A DNA stretch of 26,264 nt from IMG/VR virus record IMGVR_UViG_3300042322_000122, positions 1 to 26,264 of that record; one strand, written 5' to 3'. The stretch is from a virus. Of the stretch, positions 15,769-23,506 are shown piece after piece. Position numbers and translations under genes: made by a program. Within the stretch, counting starts at the first letter, position 1. The number at the start of each line of letters is the position of its first letter. The notes under the pieces were generated by a model. The model searched no databases and was not told the origin of the DNA. It saw only the letters and a program-made list of their open reading frames with translations.

Positions 15769-16170
15769 GTGACTACGGAACACCGTAAATCACCGCGCAA
15801 AAAAGTCATCTCTGTAAAAAAGGTCGGCGCATGGGGCTATGTCTCGTACGAACACTTGCTTTCCTGTGGACATGTTGAAACAAGACCAAGAAAAGCATCG
15901 ACAAAGGCATTGGCATGCGCTTGGTGTTTCAAGTCGGTAAATATGGGCAAACAAATGCTGCAACTTGGTTCTGGAACTTCCTACATTGAAGAAGATTCAT
16001 CCTCTGAAGAATTTCGCATAAATAGCATCAAGGCTTCCATCGCTGCAAAATTTAATGTCTCTCTTGATTCAGTAGATGTTGTTTCTGCTTTTGAAAATCA
16101 AGAATTAAAAATTCAGTACGCAACGGTATTTCTTTCTTCTCTTGACGTAGGTAGGATAACCAAATCGTAA
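15769..16170 (+). CDS. Hypothetical protein with CGH...CxxC zinc-type motif
   Basis: A 133-residue protein read from GTG at 15769 with AGG six to eight bases upstream. Residues about 31-53 contain LSCGHVETRPRKASTKALACAWC, giving Cys-x-His and Cys-x2-Cys, a probable zinc-binding unit within a basic region (PRKKVISVKK upstream). The rest is a helical part with DSSSEEFRINSIKASIAAKF and no other motif. Similar CGH/CxxC small proteins occur in actinobacteriophages, with unknown function. It lies between the H1-like gene and whiB and probably shares their transcript. Confidence 0.7.
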   Translation: MTTEHRKSPRKKVISVKKVGAWGYVSYEHLLSCGHVETRPRKASTKALACAWCFKSVNMGKQMLQLGSGTSYIEEDSSSEEFRINSIKASIAAKFNVSLDSVDVVSAFENQELKIQYATVFLSSLDVGRITKS

Positions 16171-16188
16171 ACCGCACCGGAGGAATGA

Positions 16189-16548
16189 ATGGCCGACAAA
16201 TTTGATGAAGCTCCACGAGATGGTAGATGCAAAGGCCAAGACACCAACATGTGGTTTCCGGTTTTTGGTGCTTCACCAACAAGGGAAGAACGCAAAGCAA
16301 ATGAGCGCAATACTGCGCAGGCATTAATCATTTGCAAAGACTGTGAACAAACACAACACTGTCTCGAGTATTCACTCCGTCACGAACCATACGGGATATG
16401 GGGAGGCAGGACCGAACTGCAGAGAGCAAAACTCAGAGCGGCAAGAAGCATCAGACTCTCAAGAGATGCTCGTATATTTTTCCCAGGAATAGGTACTAGA
16501 AATGCAAACGGAGACTTCACCGGTTGGCGTGATATGGATGCGCAGTGA
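16189..16548 (+). CDS. WhiB-family [4Fe-4S] transcriptional regulator
   Basis: A 119-residue WhiB-like protein. The four cluster cysteines are C14, C49, C52 and C58 (C-x34-C-x2-C-x5-C), and the family turn YGIWGG (residues 68-73) is followed by a basic segment (RTELQRAKLRAARS) that contacts DNA. The N-terminal DTNMWFP and CLEYSLRHEPYG are also typical. WhiB proteins bind the sigma factor region 4 and adjust promoter choice; phage copies can act against or imitate host WhiB proteins. A near-perfect ribosome site GGAGGA precedes the ATG. The C-terminal extension of ~40 residues has no known motif. The stop overlaps the GTG of the primase gene. Confidence 0.95.
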   Translation: MADKFDEAPRDGRCKGQDTNMWFPVFGASPTREERKANERNTAQALIICKDCEQTQHCLEYSLRHEPYGIWGGRTELQRAKLRAARSIRLSRDARIFFPGIGTRNANGDFTGWRDMDAQ

Positions 16549-18311
16549 CACAACCAAAGTTTAAACACACAGAAGAACTGCTATCTCGCCTGGTCGGCGT
16601 TAGGCCTTCTTCTTCCGGATGGGAAGCAAGATGCCCATGCAGGGATGATGACAAAAACCCATCACTGTCCGTCGCCGAAGATAGTAATGGAACAGTTTTG
16701 GTTCACTGCCATAGGGGCAACGGCTGCGGAGTGGATAAAATTTGTTCATCCGTAGGGCTAAAGCCGTCAGACCTATACCCTGTAAAAATAGAGAAGAAAG
16801 AACGCCCACAAGAAAAAGAAAAACTAACACTGGTTAAAGAGTACGACTACCTCGATGAAAGCGGAACGTTGCTGTTCCAAAAACTCAGGTATGTAAACCA
16901 GTGGGGAGTAAAAACTTTCAGACAGCGCAAACCACTGGACAACGGCGATTGGGTTTATTCCCTCGGTGATACACCAAAGATTCTTTACAATCTTCCATAC
17001 GTTATTCAGGCCAAAGAAGCCAATGTCCCAATCTGGCTTGTGGAAGGCGAAAAAGATGCAGACACACTCATGGACATGGGGATTGTCGCTACTACTGCTC
17101 CAGGTGGTGCTGGTAAGTGGCTGGAAATAAATACCGAGTCTCTCGCCGGCGCTACTGTGGAAATTGTCGCTGACAACGATTCGGTCGGCAAGGCACACGC
17201 CATTAATGTTTGTGAACAACTCCGCAAGGCGGGCTGTACTGCCACAATATTTATTAGTCCTCACGAAAAAGACGTCACTGACCACTTGCGGGCTGGGTAC
17301 TCACTAGACGAGCTTGAATACTTTGAACCTTCCGATTTCGTTGAAGAGATTCAAGAAGTAGAAGAAGTAATAGAAAAAGAAAAAGATAAAGGGCAGGACA
17401 CCCTTGACAGAATCTCAAAAATATTAGCCAACGACGAATTAAACACTCTTCAGAAGCTAGTTAAGGCCTCAACTATTATTAGTTCGTTTTCATCAGACGA
17501 AGCACCTGACCCTGGTCGATTGGTTGAATGGCAGAGTTTTCTTGCCGAAACCGACGACGACACTTACGAATGGATTATTCCTGGTCTTCTAGAAAAGGGT
17601 GAAAGAGTTATTGTTGTTGCGGCCGAAGGTGTTGGAAAAACAATGCTTGCTAGGCAGATAGCTATTTGCTGTATGTGGGGGATTCATCCATTCACATATC
17701 AGCCAATGGACCAAGTACGAACACTTACTATCGACCTTGAAAACCCAGAAAGAATTATTCGCAGAACGTCAAGGGCCATAGGTGCAGCGGCAGCCAATAG
17801 GGCAAAAATGCACCGCAGGGTTACTGCTCCTACTGGAAGTGTCGTTATCAAGCCTGATGGACTTGACCTACTCAAGGCATCAGACAGGCTGATTATTGAA
17901 GAGCATATTGAAAAAACAAATCCACAACTAATCGTCTTGGGACCACTGTATAAGGCTTTTGTAGACCCGGGTGGCCGAACGTCGGAATCCGTAGCGGTCG
18001 AAGTAGCAAAGTATCTTGACTACATCAGAACAACATACGGTTGCGCTCTGTGGTTAGAGCATCACGCCCCACTTGGAAGCAGTATGTCGACCAGAGACTT
18101 GCGTCCATTTGGTTCCGCTGTATGGTCTCGTTGGCCAGAATTCGGTATCTCTCTAACTCCGGACCTAACCGCCTCAATGCCTTATGTTTACGACGTTAGA
18201 CACTTTAGAGGTGCGCGTGATGAGCGACATTGGCCAACTAAAATCACTCGTGGCAAGGAATTCCCGTTTCAGGTCATTGAATTTGCTAAGGTTTCAGGAG
18301 AGCAAAAGTGA
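16545..18311 (+). CDS. Primase-helicase (CHC2 zinc, TOPRIM and RecA-like ATPase)
   Basis: A 588-residue bifunctional replication protein. Residues 30-61 form a CHC2-like zinc region (C30, C32, H54, C55, C61). A TOPRIM fold follows with WLVEGEKDA (E167) and the metal-binding DND at 210-212. After an acidic linker, the C-terminal RecA-like domain has a Walker A AAEGVGKT (359-366) and a strand PQLIVLGPLYKAF at the Walker B place, where the usual Asp is Gly; this GPLYK form is one I associate with AAA_25-type phage proteins. LWLEHHAPLG is a plausible sensor region. It would prime and unwind the phage fork, much like T7 gp4. The start is GTG overlapping the whiB stop. Whether it is an active helicase is unproven. 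Confidence 0.88.
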   Translation: MTQPKFKHTEELLSRLVGVRPSSSGWEARCPCRDDDKNPSLSVAEDSNGTVLVHCHRGNGCGVDKICSSVGLKPSDLYPVKIEKKERPQEKEKLTLVKEYDYLDESGTLLFQKLRYVNQWGVKTFRQRKPLDNGDWVYSLGDTPKILYNLPYVIQAKEANVPIWLVEGEKDADTLMDMGIVATTAPGGAGKWLEINTESLAGATVEIVADNDSVGKAHAINVCEQLRKAGCTATIFISPHEKDVTDHLRAGYSLDELEYFEPSDFVEEIQEVEEVIEKEKDKGQDTLDRISKILANDELNTLQKLVKASTIISSFSSDEAPDPGRLVEWQSFLAETDDDTYEWIIPGLLEKGERVIVVAAEGVGKTMLARQIAICCMWGIHPFTYQPMDQVRTLTIDLENPERIIRRTSRAIGAAAANRAKMHRRVTAPTGSVVIKPDGLDLLKASDRLIIEEHIEKTNPQLIVLGPLYKAFVDPGGRTSESVAVEVAKYLDYIRTTYGCALWLEHHAPLGSSMSTRDLRPFGSAVWSRWPEFGISLTPDLTASMPYVYDVRHFRGARDERHWPTKITRGKEFPFQVIEFAKVSGEQK

Positions 18312-18324
18312 ATAGGCGCACCCA

Positions 18325-18978
18325 ATGGCAGAAGATAGAGGCAATAAGCCTGTAACTAGAGAATTCCTTTCCGAAAGGGATGCCCGCATATTCAAAATGC
18401 GACAAGCGGGAACCTCCATACAGGAAATAGCAAGACGCTTTGGCGTCAGCTCAGGCGTAGTCTCCAACGCTGTTAAAAGGCAACTGGAAAAACTAAACAA
18501 AGAGGCAATGCTTGCCTATCCAGAAGTTTTAAGAATGGAGCTTGAAAGGCTCGACAATCTTCAGCAAGCAATCTGGCCACTGACTCAACACCGTAAAGTC
18601 CGAATGGATGACGGCTCAGAGGTGTCAGTGGAACCCGACATGAAGGCGATTCAGCAGGTTTTGTCCATCATGGATAGAAGAACAAAGCTTCTCGGAATGG
18701 ACCAAGTTAACCTCAACGTGCAGATGGATGCCAGCATGTCCAGTTCTGACCCAGTAAGAGTAACCCTGGCTGGGGCTACAGCAAAGGGTGAGATAGAAAA
18801 GTTCGACCCAGAGTCAGAAGCAAGGAAACTGCTTGAACTTATGGGTGCTTCAGGAATACTCCCGCCAGAGATGATTAGGCAACTACTTAGAGGTGGGGAA
18901 ATTATCGACGCTGATGTAGTAGAAATAGAGGACGAAGAAGAGGAGACCGAAATCCTCTCTATCGAGAATCGAGAATAG
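18325..18978 (+). CDS. HTH protein, probable terminase small subunit
   Basis: A 217-residue protein. Residues about 17-55 form a helix-turn-helix (RDARIFKMRQAGTSIQEIARRFGVSSGVVSNAVKR in two pieces), followed by a long helical region (RMELERLDNLQQAIWPL, KAIQQVLSIMDRRTKLLGMD) and an acidic C-terminal tail (VVEIEDEEEETE). HTH plus LxIxxRRxxLLGxD is a common pattern in proteins annotated as phage terminase small subunits, which recognise DNA for packaging. A transcription regulator remains possible since no large terminase subunit is in the window. It begins 13 bases after the primase gene. Confidence 0.55.
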   Translation: MAEDRGNKPVTREFLSERDARIFKMRQAGTSIQEIARRFGVSSGVVSNAVKRQLEKLNKEAMLAYPEVLRMELERLDNLQQAIWPLTQHRKVRMDDGSEVSVEPDMKAIQQVLSIMDRRTKLLGMDQVNLNVQMDASMSSSDPVRVTLAGATAKGEIEKFDPESEARKLLELMGASGILPPEMIRQLLRGGEIIDADVVEIEDEEEETEILSIENRE

Positions 18979-18980
18979 TA

Positions 18981-19328
18981 ATGGCAAAAGATAAAGAAAT
19001 CAGAGAAGCCATAGACAGAGTCATGGAAGACAACAAAGACATGGCTATTGCTAACCCCGCTACGTCCAACGGGGAAACTGTTGACAAGCAAGTATTAATC
19101 AGGGCGTCCGAATATGACCGTGATAGATGGAAGAGTGCCGCTGAAAAATCAGGAACAACACTCTCCTCATGGATTCGCGACTCCCTCAACAAGACCGCAG
19201 CGGAAGCTTTGGACTGCGTGCACCCTCTTAATTCGAGAAGATTTTATCCCTGGGCAGAGATATGTCTTGCTTGTAACACACGCTTAAAAGAACATAATCC
19301 TAAAACGAGAAAGCAACGCAACAACTAG
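18981..19328 (+). CDS. Ribbon-helix-helix protein with C-terminal zinc-type motif
   Basis: A 115-residue protein. Residues about 35-72 (KQVLIRASEYDRDRWKSAAEK then GTTLSSWIRDSLNKTA) fit a MetJ/Arc-type ribbon-helix-helix: one strand, a helix, a turn and a second helix. The C-terminal part has DCVHPLNSRRFYPWAEICLACN, a Cys-x2-His and Cys-x2-Cys that would bind zinc; this HP-x-N-x-R...CxxC ending is familiar from actinobacteriophage proteins. RHH proteins bind DNA as dimers, so this is a likely regulator. It starts two bases after the preceding stop. The stop codon sits in a 10-bp palindrome CAACTAGTTG (19322-19331), which may be coincidence. Confidence 0.75.
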   Translation: MAKDKEIREAIDRVMEDNKDMAIANPATSNGETVDKQVLIRASEYDRDRWKSAAEKSGTTLSSWIRDSLNKTAAEALDCVHPLNSRRFYPWAEICLACNTRLKEHNPKTRKQRNN

Positions 19329-19368
19329 TTGCACTGGCCTTACCAGGGCTAAAAGTAGAATATCTTTT

Positions 19369-20499
19369 ATGGAAAACACATCCGAAGACGGCGCGTCAAG
19401 ACGCAAACCCTGGCCCAGCCAAGAAGGCCTTAGGGAAGCCGCAGGCTCTGGCCCTGTAAAGAGGAAGTATTTATCCGACAGAGTTGCTGGACCGAACAGA
19501 ATCGAAAAGCCCCATAGAACCGAGATTAAGGCTCTATCGGAAAAAATGGAAGACGCCTATATCAGGGACATGGAAGACAAGATTCCAGATGAACCCTTTT
19601 CTTCTTCTGGGGCCGACATACAAAGCATTATCGACATGGCTACCCCAACGTCACCAGAGCAGTACTTTGAAATATGGAAGAAGTCAAACCGTATCGACTC
19701 AATGAGTGAAGAGTCTGAAAGCAAATTTAAAACCGAATTCGACAAATGGGTTTCCCTGCCAGAAAACAGTGTTGACTTTTCCGAAAAGACTGTTTCGCGA
19801 ATTAAAGACATCGTTAAATCAGCGATTGAAGAATCTCCAAAATTTAAATGGGCAGTTAAGAAATACGGGTTCCCTATAATTGTTGCAAAAACAGATAGTG
19901 CAGAACGGGCAACTATTTCCAAAATAGACGGCAAGCAAGAAGACCCATCCCAAAATACTGGAAATGTCGGGGTCGTATCAGACGCATTCCTTACCAGTAT
20001 TTCGTTCATGCCATCAGTAATAAATTCTATATATACAAATGGCGATACGCCGGACAGTACGGCAATGACGAGCCGTGCCTCTGTTCCCAAAATGGGAGAC
20101 CCCGTGATGGACCCATCAATAAACGGACAGATACGACACGAATGGTCTCATCACCTTATTGCTGATGCTCTCAATGATTCTGAAAGAGTAAAAAGACAAA
20201 AAAGTCTTAAAGACAAAAACAACGCTGCGTTATTTAGAATTGCAGAAAAGTACATGTCCGATTCAACAATGATGACGAATTTGGACAAAGAGTTTTCTGA
20301 AACACCTAACTCCCCAAGAACTATAACCAGATATGCCCATTCAAGCATGTTTGAAATGTTTGCAGAAGGTATGTCTGCTTACCTTCACCCGGATACGGCA
20401 TTTGAGAGGTTTGTAATGAACGCTGAACTCCGCAAAGACATAGAGACCGCATTGGGCGGTTCCCAAGGCAATAAGCCATGGGAAGAAAACGGTGAGTGA
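19369..20499 (+). CDS. HEXXH zinc metallopeptidase-like protein
   Basis: A 376-residue protein. The zincin motif HEWSH (H257-H261) sits in GQIRHEWSHHLIADAL, and a later helix MFEMFAEGMSAYLHP supplies Glu (E329 or E333) as a probable third zinc ligand, a gluzincin-type arrangement. The first ~200 residues are charged and helical, with a strand region (FPIIVAKTDSAERATI) just before the catalytic core. There is no signal peptide, so it would act in the cell or be packaged. Similar metallopeptidase domains occur in phage head-associated and toxin-like proteins. Targets are unknown. Upstream is a 40-base gap with weak ribosome signals, which may hold a promoter. Confidence 0.8.
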   Translation: MENTSEDGASRRKPWPSQEGLREAAGSGPVKRKYLSDRVAGPNRIEKPHRTEIKALSEKMEDAYIRDMEDKIPDEPFSSSGADIQSIIDMATPTSPEQYFEIWKKSNRIDSMSEESESKFKTEFDKWVSLPENSVDFSEKTVSRIKDIVKSAIEESPKFKWAVKKYGFPIIVAKTDSAERATISKIDGKQEDPSQNTGNVGVVSDAFLTSISFMPSVINSIYTNGDTPDSTAMTSRASVPKMGDPVMDPSINGQIRHEWSHHLIADALNDSERVKRQKSLKDKNNAALFRIAEKYMSDSTMMTNLDKEFSETPNSPRTITRYAHSSMFEMFAEGMSAYLHPDTAFERFVMNAELRKDIETALGGSQGNKPWEENGE

Positions 20500-20508
20500 G
20501 TGTCAATC

Positions 20509-20679
20509 ATGGCTGGTTACGAACCTGAAGAAGACGAACTCTTCGAAAAGTACCAAAGGTACGTTATATTAAATCCCGGTATACCGGAAGACTATGACAC
20601 ATGGGCCCAAAACCAATCCCTAGGGCAGAGAAGAAAAAAGAAACAACGCCCGAAGAAGTTTACGGAGTACGGTGACTGA
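20509..20679 (+). CDS. Small hypothetical protein (56 residues)
   Basis: A short ORF encoding an acidic N-terminus (MAGYEPEEDELFEKYQRY) and a basic C-terminus (GQRRKKKQRPKKFTEYGD). It starts nine bases after the metallopeptidase stop, with GTGAG-type weak ribosome signal, and its stop overlaps the GTG of the next ORF (GTGACTGA). This close packing is the main support for a real gene. No family recognised; the split charge could suit a small DNA- or protein-binding peptide. Confidence 0.5.
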   Translation: MAGYEPEEDELFEKYQRYVILNPGIPEDYDTWAQNQSLGQRRKKKQRPKKFTEYGD

Positions 20680-20914
20680 TATGACACTTCCATTTGATAG
20701 CAAAAACCCAGAAAAGGCATTAGCCGCTATGAAAATAGGGACTCATGGTTTTTTCTCGCAGAACAACGACCTGATGGACATGGTCGTCGTTGCTGAAAAT
20801 AAAAACAATAAACCAAAAGACCATCAAGCAATTTCTGATGAGTCTCTAAAAATAGACCCAAAAGAGTACATGGAAGAAGAGTCGAAAGAGGCTACTTCTT
20901 CAGAAGAGCTTTAA
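20672..20914 (+). CDS. Small hypothetical protein (77-80 residues)
   Basis: A short, acidic protein (LPFDSKNPEKALAAMKIGTHGFFSQNND in pieces, then DMVVVAENKNN). The start is either GTG at 20672, with GGAG four bases upstream, or ATG at 20681. The last 23 bases overlap the end of the small gene on the opposite strand. The C-terminal tail is strongly acidic (MEEESKEATSSEEL). No motif or family recognised. It closes the long rightward gene block that began with the H1-like gene. Confidence 0.5.
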   Translation: MTDMTLPFDSKNPEKALAAMKIGTHGFFSQNNDLMDMVVVAENKNNKPKDHQAISDESLKIDPKEYMEEESKEATSSEEL

Positions 20915-21095
20915 GTTCGTCTTCAAAAATGTCAACGTACTCATCGGCGTAGCGATGTTGAAGAACGAGTGAAGCCCTGCGTCTTGCTTCTTGACGTTTT
21001 CCTGTTAGTTCTTTTCTGCTTTGTTTTTCTTCTTCAGAAAGCCGTGGTCGTCCACGAACAAGTCCGCGTTTTTTTAGAGTGTCGTACTCTGACAT
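20892..21095 (-). CDS. Small basic protein, possible DNA binder
   Basis: A 67-residue protein (MSEYDTLKKRGLVRGRPRLSEEE, then a Lys/Arg helix KQSRKELTGKRQEARRRAS, then HRYADEYVDIFEDELKALL). The ATG at 21095 has a good ribosome site GAGAGG six bases upstream. GRPRLSEEE recalls an AT-hook-like or short basic segment before a helix, and small proteins of this kind are frequent in actinobacteriophages. It is the only leftward gene in this part, convergent with the preceding rightward ORF and divergent from the next, as a small regulator would be. Confidence 0.7.
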   Translation of the reverse strand: MSEYDTLKKRGLVRGRPRLSEEEKQSRKELTGKRQEARRRASLVLQHRYADEYVDIFEDELKALLKK

Positions 21096-21116
21096 TTAAA
21101 ACCTCTCTTTTCTAGG

Positions 21117-21202
21117 TTGACATAAACATATACGCCATCTATTGACAACGCAACCCCAGGCTTGAAATATTCACATCTTTATTTGGGACTTGTAATAACA
21201 AG
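21117..21202 (+). promoter_or_regulatory. Candidate rightward promoter region between divergent genes
   Basis: The 129-base gap between the leftward small gene and 21225 has two TTGACA hexamers (21117-21122 and 21142-21147). The second is followed after 18 bases by AATATT, a fair -10. Further on, CTTGTAATAACAAG (21189-21202) is a perfect 5-bp inverted repeat with an AATA centre, a possible operator. The leftward promoter must also lie here, but I could not place it. Confidence 0.35.
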
Positions 21203-21224
21203 TTTTATTGGTAGGATACGGTCC

Positions 21225-21440
21225 ATGGAAGAATTAGACCGTTTTTTAACAGAACTATCAGAACTGTACTCTTATGACAATTTTTTTAGAGTTTCAGCCG
21301 AAAGCGTTATAGACCGCCTCCTTGAGATAAGAAACTCTATGGAGAATATGAAACCCCGAGAGATAGTCATCGACGGGGATGAATTGTCCAAGTATTTCCG
21401 CGGAAATAAGCGTTCCGGAAATACCGGCCTTGATGACTAG
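21225..21440 (+). CDS. Small hypothetical protein
   Basis: A 71-residue acidic, helical protein (MEELDRFLTELSELYSYDNFF, then SVIDRLLEIRNSMENM). I chose the ATG at 21225, with AGGA eight bases upstream, over an upstream in-frame TTG (21162), which would start inside the likely promoter. The C-terminus is less ordered (RGNKRSGNTGLDD). Its stop overlaps the ATG of the nuclease gene by eight bases, so the two are probably translated together. No family recognised. Confidence 0.6.
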   Translation: MEELDRFLTELSELYSYDNFFRVSAESVIDRLLEIRNSMENMKPREIVIDGDELSKYFRGNKRSGNTGLDD

Positions 21441-21894
21441 GAAAGAATACGACCTACCCCAGAGGACGATTGACTTCAAAAAAGACCTGTCGTTTGGGCA
21501 CCAAGGAGAAGACCTAGTCACGGGGTTTCTTGATTCCTTATCTGCTGGAAGCTTTGAAGTCAAAACTGACAGGTACAGAAACGGGCGGATGGTTGTAGAA
21601 ACCAATCAAAACCCTAAGGCAATCAAAGACAGCGACGGTAATCCGATATGGGTTCCTAGCGGGATAAACGTAACAACAGCAAAGTGGTGGGTTTACGTAT
21701 TCGCCCTAGATGGTTCTTTTGTCATGGTTGACACCAGCAGATTAAAGCGGTATCTTCGCATGAACAATAAAAAGTTCAATGAGTCAACCAAGAAACCACT
21801 TGGCGGGGCAGACAATCCGGCCCGTGGGTTCTTGTTAATGGCCAACGACGTACAAGACCTATTAATCAATCCTGAATACGATTTGGAAACATAA
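21433..21894 (+). CDS. PD-(D/E)XK-type nuclease
   Basis: A 154-residue protein with a restriction-endonuclease-like fold. GHQGEDLVTGFLDSL (E26 as the helix-1 acid) precedes the core FEVKTDR (E42-x-K44, D46), then RMVVETNQ as the next strand with another Glu, SGINVTTAKWWVYVFALDG and a strand/helix VMVDTSRLKRYLR. This order (E, ExK, strand Glu, TTAKWW) is typical of small phage PD-(D/E)XK nucleases related to resolvase/VRR-type enzymes. The ATG at 21433 keeps an eight-base overlap with the gene before; an in-frame ATG at 21379 would overlap by 62 bases and is less likely. Probable role: cutting branched or foreign DNA during replication or recombination. Confidence 0.8.
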   Translation: MTRKEYDLPQRTIDFKKDLSFGHQGEDLVTGFLDSLSAGSFEVKTDRYRNGRMVVETNQNPKAIKDSDGNPIWVPSGINVTTAKWWVYVFALDGSFVMVDTSRLKRYLRMNNKKFNESTKKPLGGADNPARGFLLMANDVQDLLINPEYDLET

Positions 21895-21896
21895 CA

Positions 21897-22235
21897 ATGG
21901 AAATGCCAGACCTCCCTCCTGAGAAAAAAAGAGAAGAAGAACGCAAGGCTCTCAGGTTCTGGATTGAGCACTGCCACATTCTTGAAGACAGGCTTGTGAA
22001 AGCAAAAATAGAAGCTACGGAATTAAAAAAGATTCTTAAAATTTGGATGCCAGAAGTAATGTCGGCAAGGTCAGAAGATTATTTTGCGGCTGGGTGGCTT
22101 ACAGACCTAGACATTAAACTTCCAGAGATGGATGAGGACATTCGCAAGGCTGCAGATATCCTTGGAGAAATACCAACGTACTGGGATGGCAATAGCGACC
22201 CGGAAACAAACGCAACATGGCGAATATACCCATAA
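21897..22235 (+). CDS. Hypothetical protein, partly coiled-coil
   Basis: A 112-residue acidic protein starting two bases after the nuclease stop. It begins with a charged segment (LPPEKKREEERKALRFW) followed by a likely coiled coil (HILEDRLVKAKIEATELKKILKIW), then DYFAAGWLTDLDIKLPEMDEDIRKA and a Trp-containing end. No catalytic motif. The tRNA-Ile gene begins seven bases after its stop, so the tRNA is probably processed from a shared transcript. Confidence 0.6.
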   Translation: MEMPDLPPEKKREEERKALRFWIEHCHILEDRLVKAKIEATELKKILKIWMPEVMSARSEDYFAAGWLTDLDIKLPEMDEDIRKAADILGEIPTYWDGNSDPETNATWRIYP

Positions 22236-22241
22236 TCACTA

Positions 22242-22314
22242 GGGCTAGTAGCTCAGTGGTAAGAGCAGCACTCTTATAAGGTGTTGGTCGTGGGTTCAAT
22301 TCCCATCTAGCCCA
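22242..22314 (+). tRNA. tRNA-Ile, anticodon TAT
   Basis: A complete 73-base cloverleaf: acceptor GGGCTAG/CTAGCCC, D stem GCTC/GAGC, anticodon stem GCACT/GGTGT with loop CTTATAA, variable TGGTC, T stem GTGGG/CCCAT with loop TTCAATT, discriminator A. The anticodon is TAT (22275-22277), which reads the isoleucine codon ATA. No CCA is encoded (CTA follows), as is common in actinobacterial tRNAs. Most bacteria read ATA with a lysidine-modified CAT anticodon instead, so a true TAT-Ile tRNA is uncommon. Confidence 0.93.
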
Positions 22315-22329
22315 CTATGAAAGGAAAAG

Positions 22330-22632
22330 ATGCCAAGCAATAAAGGAACCATAGGTAAATTTACGCAATCAGGAAACGAGAGCGATGTTGTCTACGTCAT
22401 ATGGCATACATCTGACCCGTCCGAAAGATGGTTTGTAACAATCGAAGAAACTAAAGAGCGAGCAATCCTGAAGTCCCTAATCGACAGACGACCTCACCCT
22501 GCCAACCACGGCTTTACTCAGGACGCATGGACGTACGAGGTGGTTAGCGAAAAAACATGGCTAAGAATGAACGCTGGGGGACTTCCAATCCCGCCAAAGT
22601 TAATAATGGAAAACACAAACCTAAACCGATAG
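22330..22632 (+). CDS. Hypothetical protein
   Basis: A 100-residue protein with a good ribosome site (AAAGGA five bases before the ATG), 15 bases after the tRNA. It has a beta-rich start (DVVYVIWHTSDPSERWFVTIEET) and AWTYEVVSEKTWLRMN; tryptophan content is high for its size. There is no cysteine and no catalytic motif. Family not recognised. Confidence 0.6.
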   Translation: MPSNKGTIGKFTQSGNESDVVYVIWHTSDPSERWFVTIEETKERAILKSLIDRRPHPANHGFTQDAWTYEVVSEKTWLRMNAGGLPIPPKLIMENTNLNR

Positions 22633-22645
22633 ACAAGAGACAACA

Positions 22646-23506
22646 ATGGCAATAAGAACAGTAAACCACATCCCATTCCACAAGCGTCCAAAGCCTGCTT
22701 ACCTCATATGGATAAGAGACGACAGTCGCACAAGCAATGAAGCCAAAACGCTCGAAAACTACGACGGTTACAGGCACCTACATACATGGCAAAACAGTAT
22801 GTGCGCAATGTGCGGCAGAGACGGGGAAAAACTTGTTTTGGACCATTGCCATGAAACGGGTCTTGCTCGTGGCTTTCTTTGCTCCCCGTGCAACATTAAA
22901 GAGTCAAAAAGTTTTGGTGCAATCGAGTGGGAGATTTATAGAAAGTTTCCCCCGGCAGTACTGCTAGGGCTAAAGTTCTATTACAACGACTTTGGTCAGT
23001 CTCCATATCCTGCTCAACACCTTATTGAAAAAGAAGATATTGAATCAGGGATTGAATCATGGGAAGACGAGACATGTCATGAATTGATAAAACTTTTCTG
23101 CAATTACAGCGCTAATCTTCATTGGGTAAATTTATCCGACATGAGATTGCTGATTCGTAAATCTTTTGCACACGTTAGAGAAGTGTCCGGTGTGGAAGTT
23201 TTATCAGAAAATGAAAAGGGACGTCTTGCCGCAGCCGGAGCCAAAAACAGATACCTGAATCTTGCAAAAGCCGAAGAAATCAAAGAAGTCGAAGAAGTTG
23301 TGGATAAATCTATTTCAACTGAAGAAAATTCTGCAAGAACTGATAGGTATTTCTCCATTGCAGAAGAAGACAGAGACATGATTGACAATCTTGCATTGGC
23401 AATGTCTAAGGCGACCGGCGCATCCATTAACCCCCAAGATGTATTGGAAGCAATGTCTCAAGCGGAGATATCAGTTTATCCAACATCAGGAAAGTGGCAA
23501 GAATGA
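22646..23506 (+). CDS. Endonuclease VII-type HNH (Holliday-junction) nuclease
   Basis: A 286-residue protein whose N-terminal part matches the recombination endonuclease VII family. Zinc ligands C53-x2-C56 and C79-x2-C82 frame the active-site motif LVLDHCHETGLARGFLC (D66, H67, H69), followed by the conserved CN. T4 endonuclease VII cuts branched DNA and mismatches before packaging; this copy probably does the same. Residues about 100-286 are an extra region of no known type: helical, with an acidic coil (KAEEIKEVEEVVDKS) and a C-terminal helix (DMIDNLALAMSKATG). The start is the ATG at 22646 and the end overlaps the next gene (ATGA). Confidence 0.9.
   Translation: MAIRTVNHIPFHKRPKPAYLIWIRDDSRTSNEAKTLENYDGYRHLHTWQNSMCAMCGRDGEKLVLDHCHETGLARGFLCSPCNIKESKSFGAIEWEIYRKFPPAVLLGLKFYYNDFGQSPYPAQHLIEKEDIESGIESWEDETCHELIKLFCNYSANLHWVNLSDMRLLIRKSFAHVREVSGVEVLSENEKGRLAAAGAKNRYLNLAKAEEIKEVEEVVDKSISTEENSARTDRYFSIAEEDRDMIDNLALAMSKATGASINPQDVLEAMSQAEISVYPTSGKWQE

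Noticed and set aside
19322-19331. Palindrome CAACTAGTTG at the end of the ribbon-helix-helix gene
   Set aside because: A single 10-bp palindrome is expected by chance in a window of this size and no second copy was seen.
23301-23314. GGATAAATCTATTT inside the endonuclease VII gene, and TAAATTTATCC near 23127-23137
   Set aside because: Similar to the right-end palindromes but within coding sequence and not symmetric; most likely chance.
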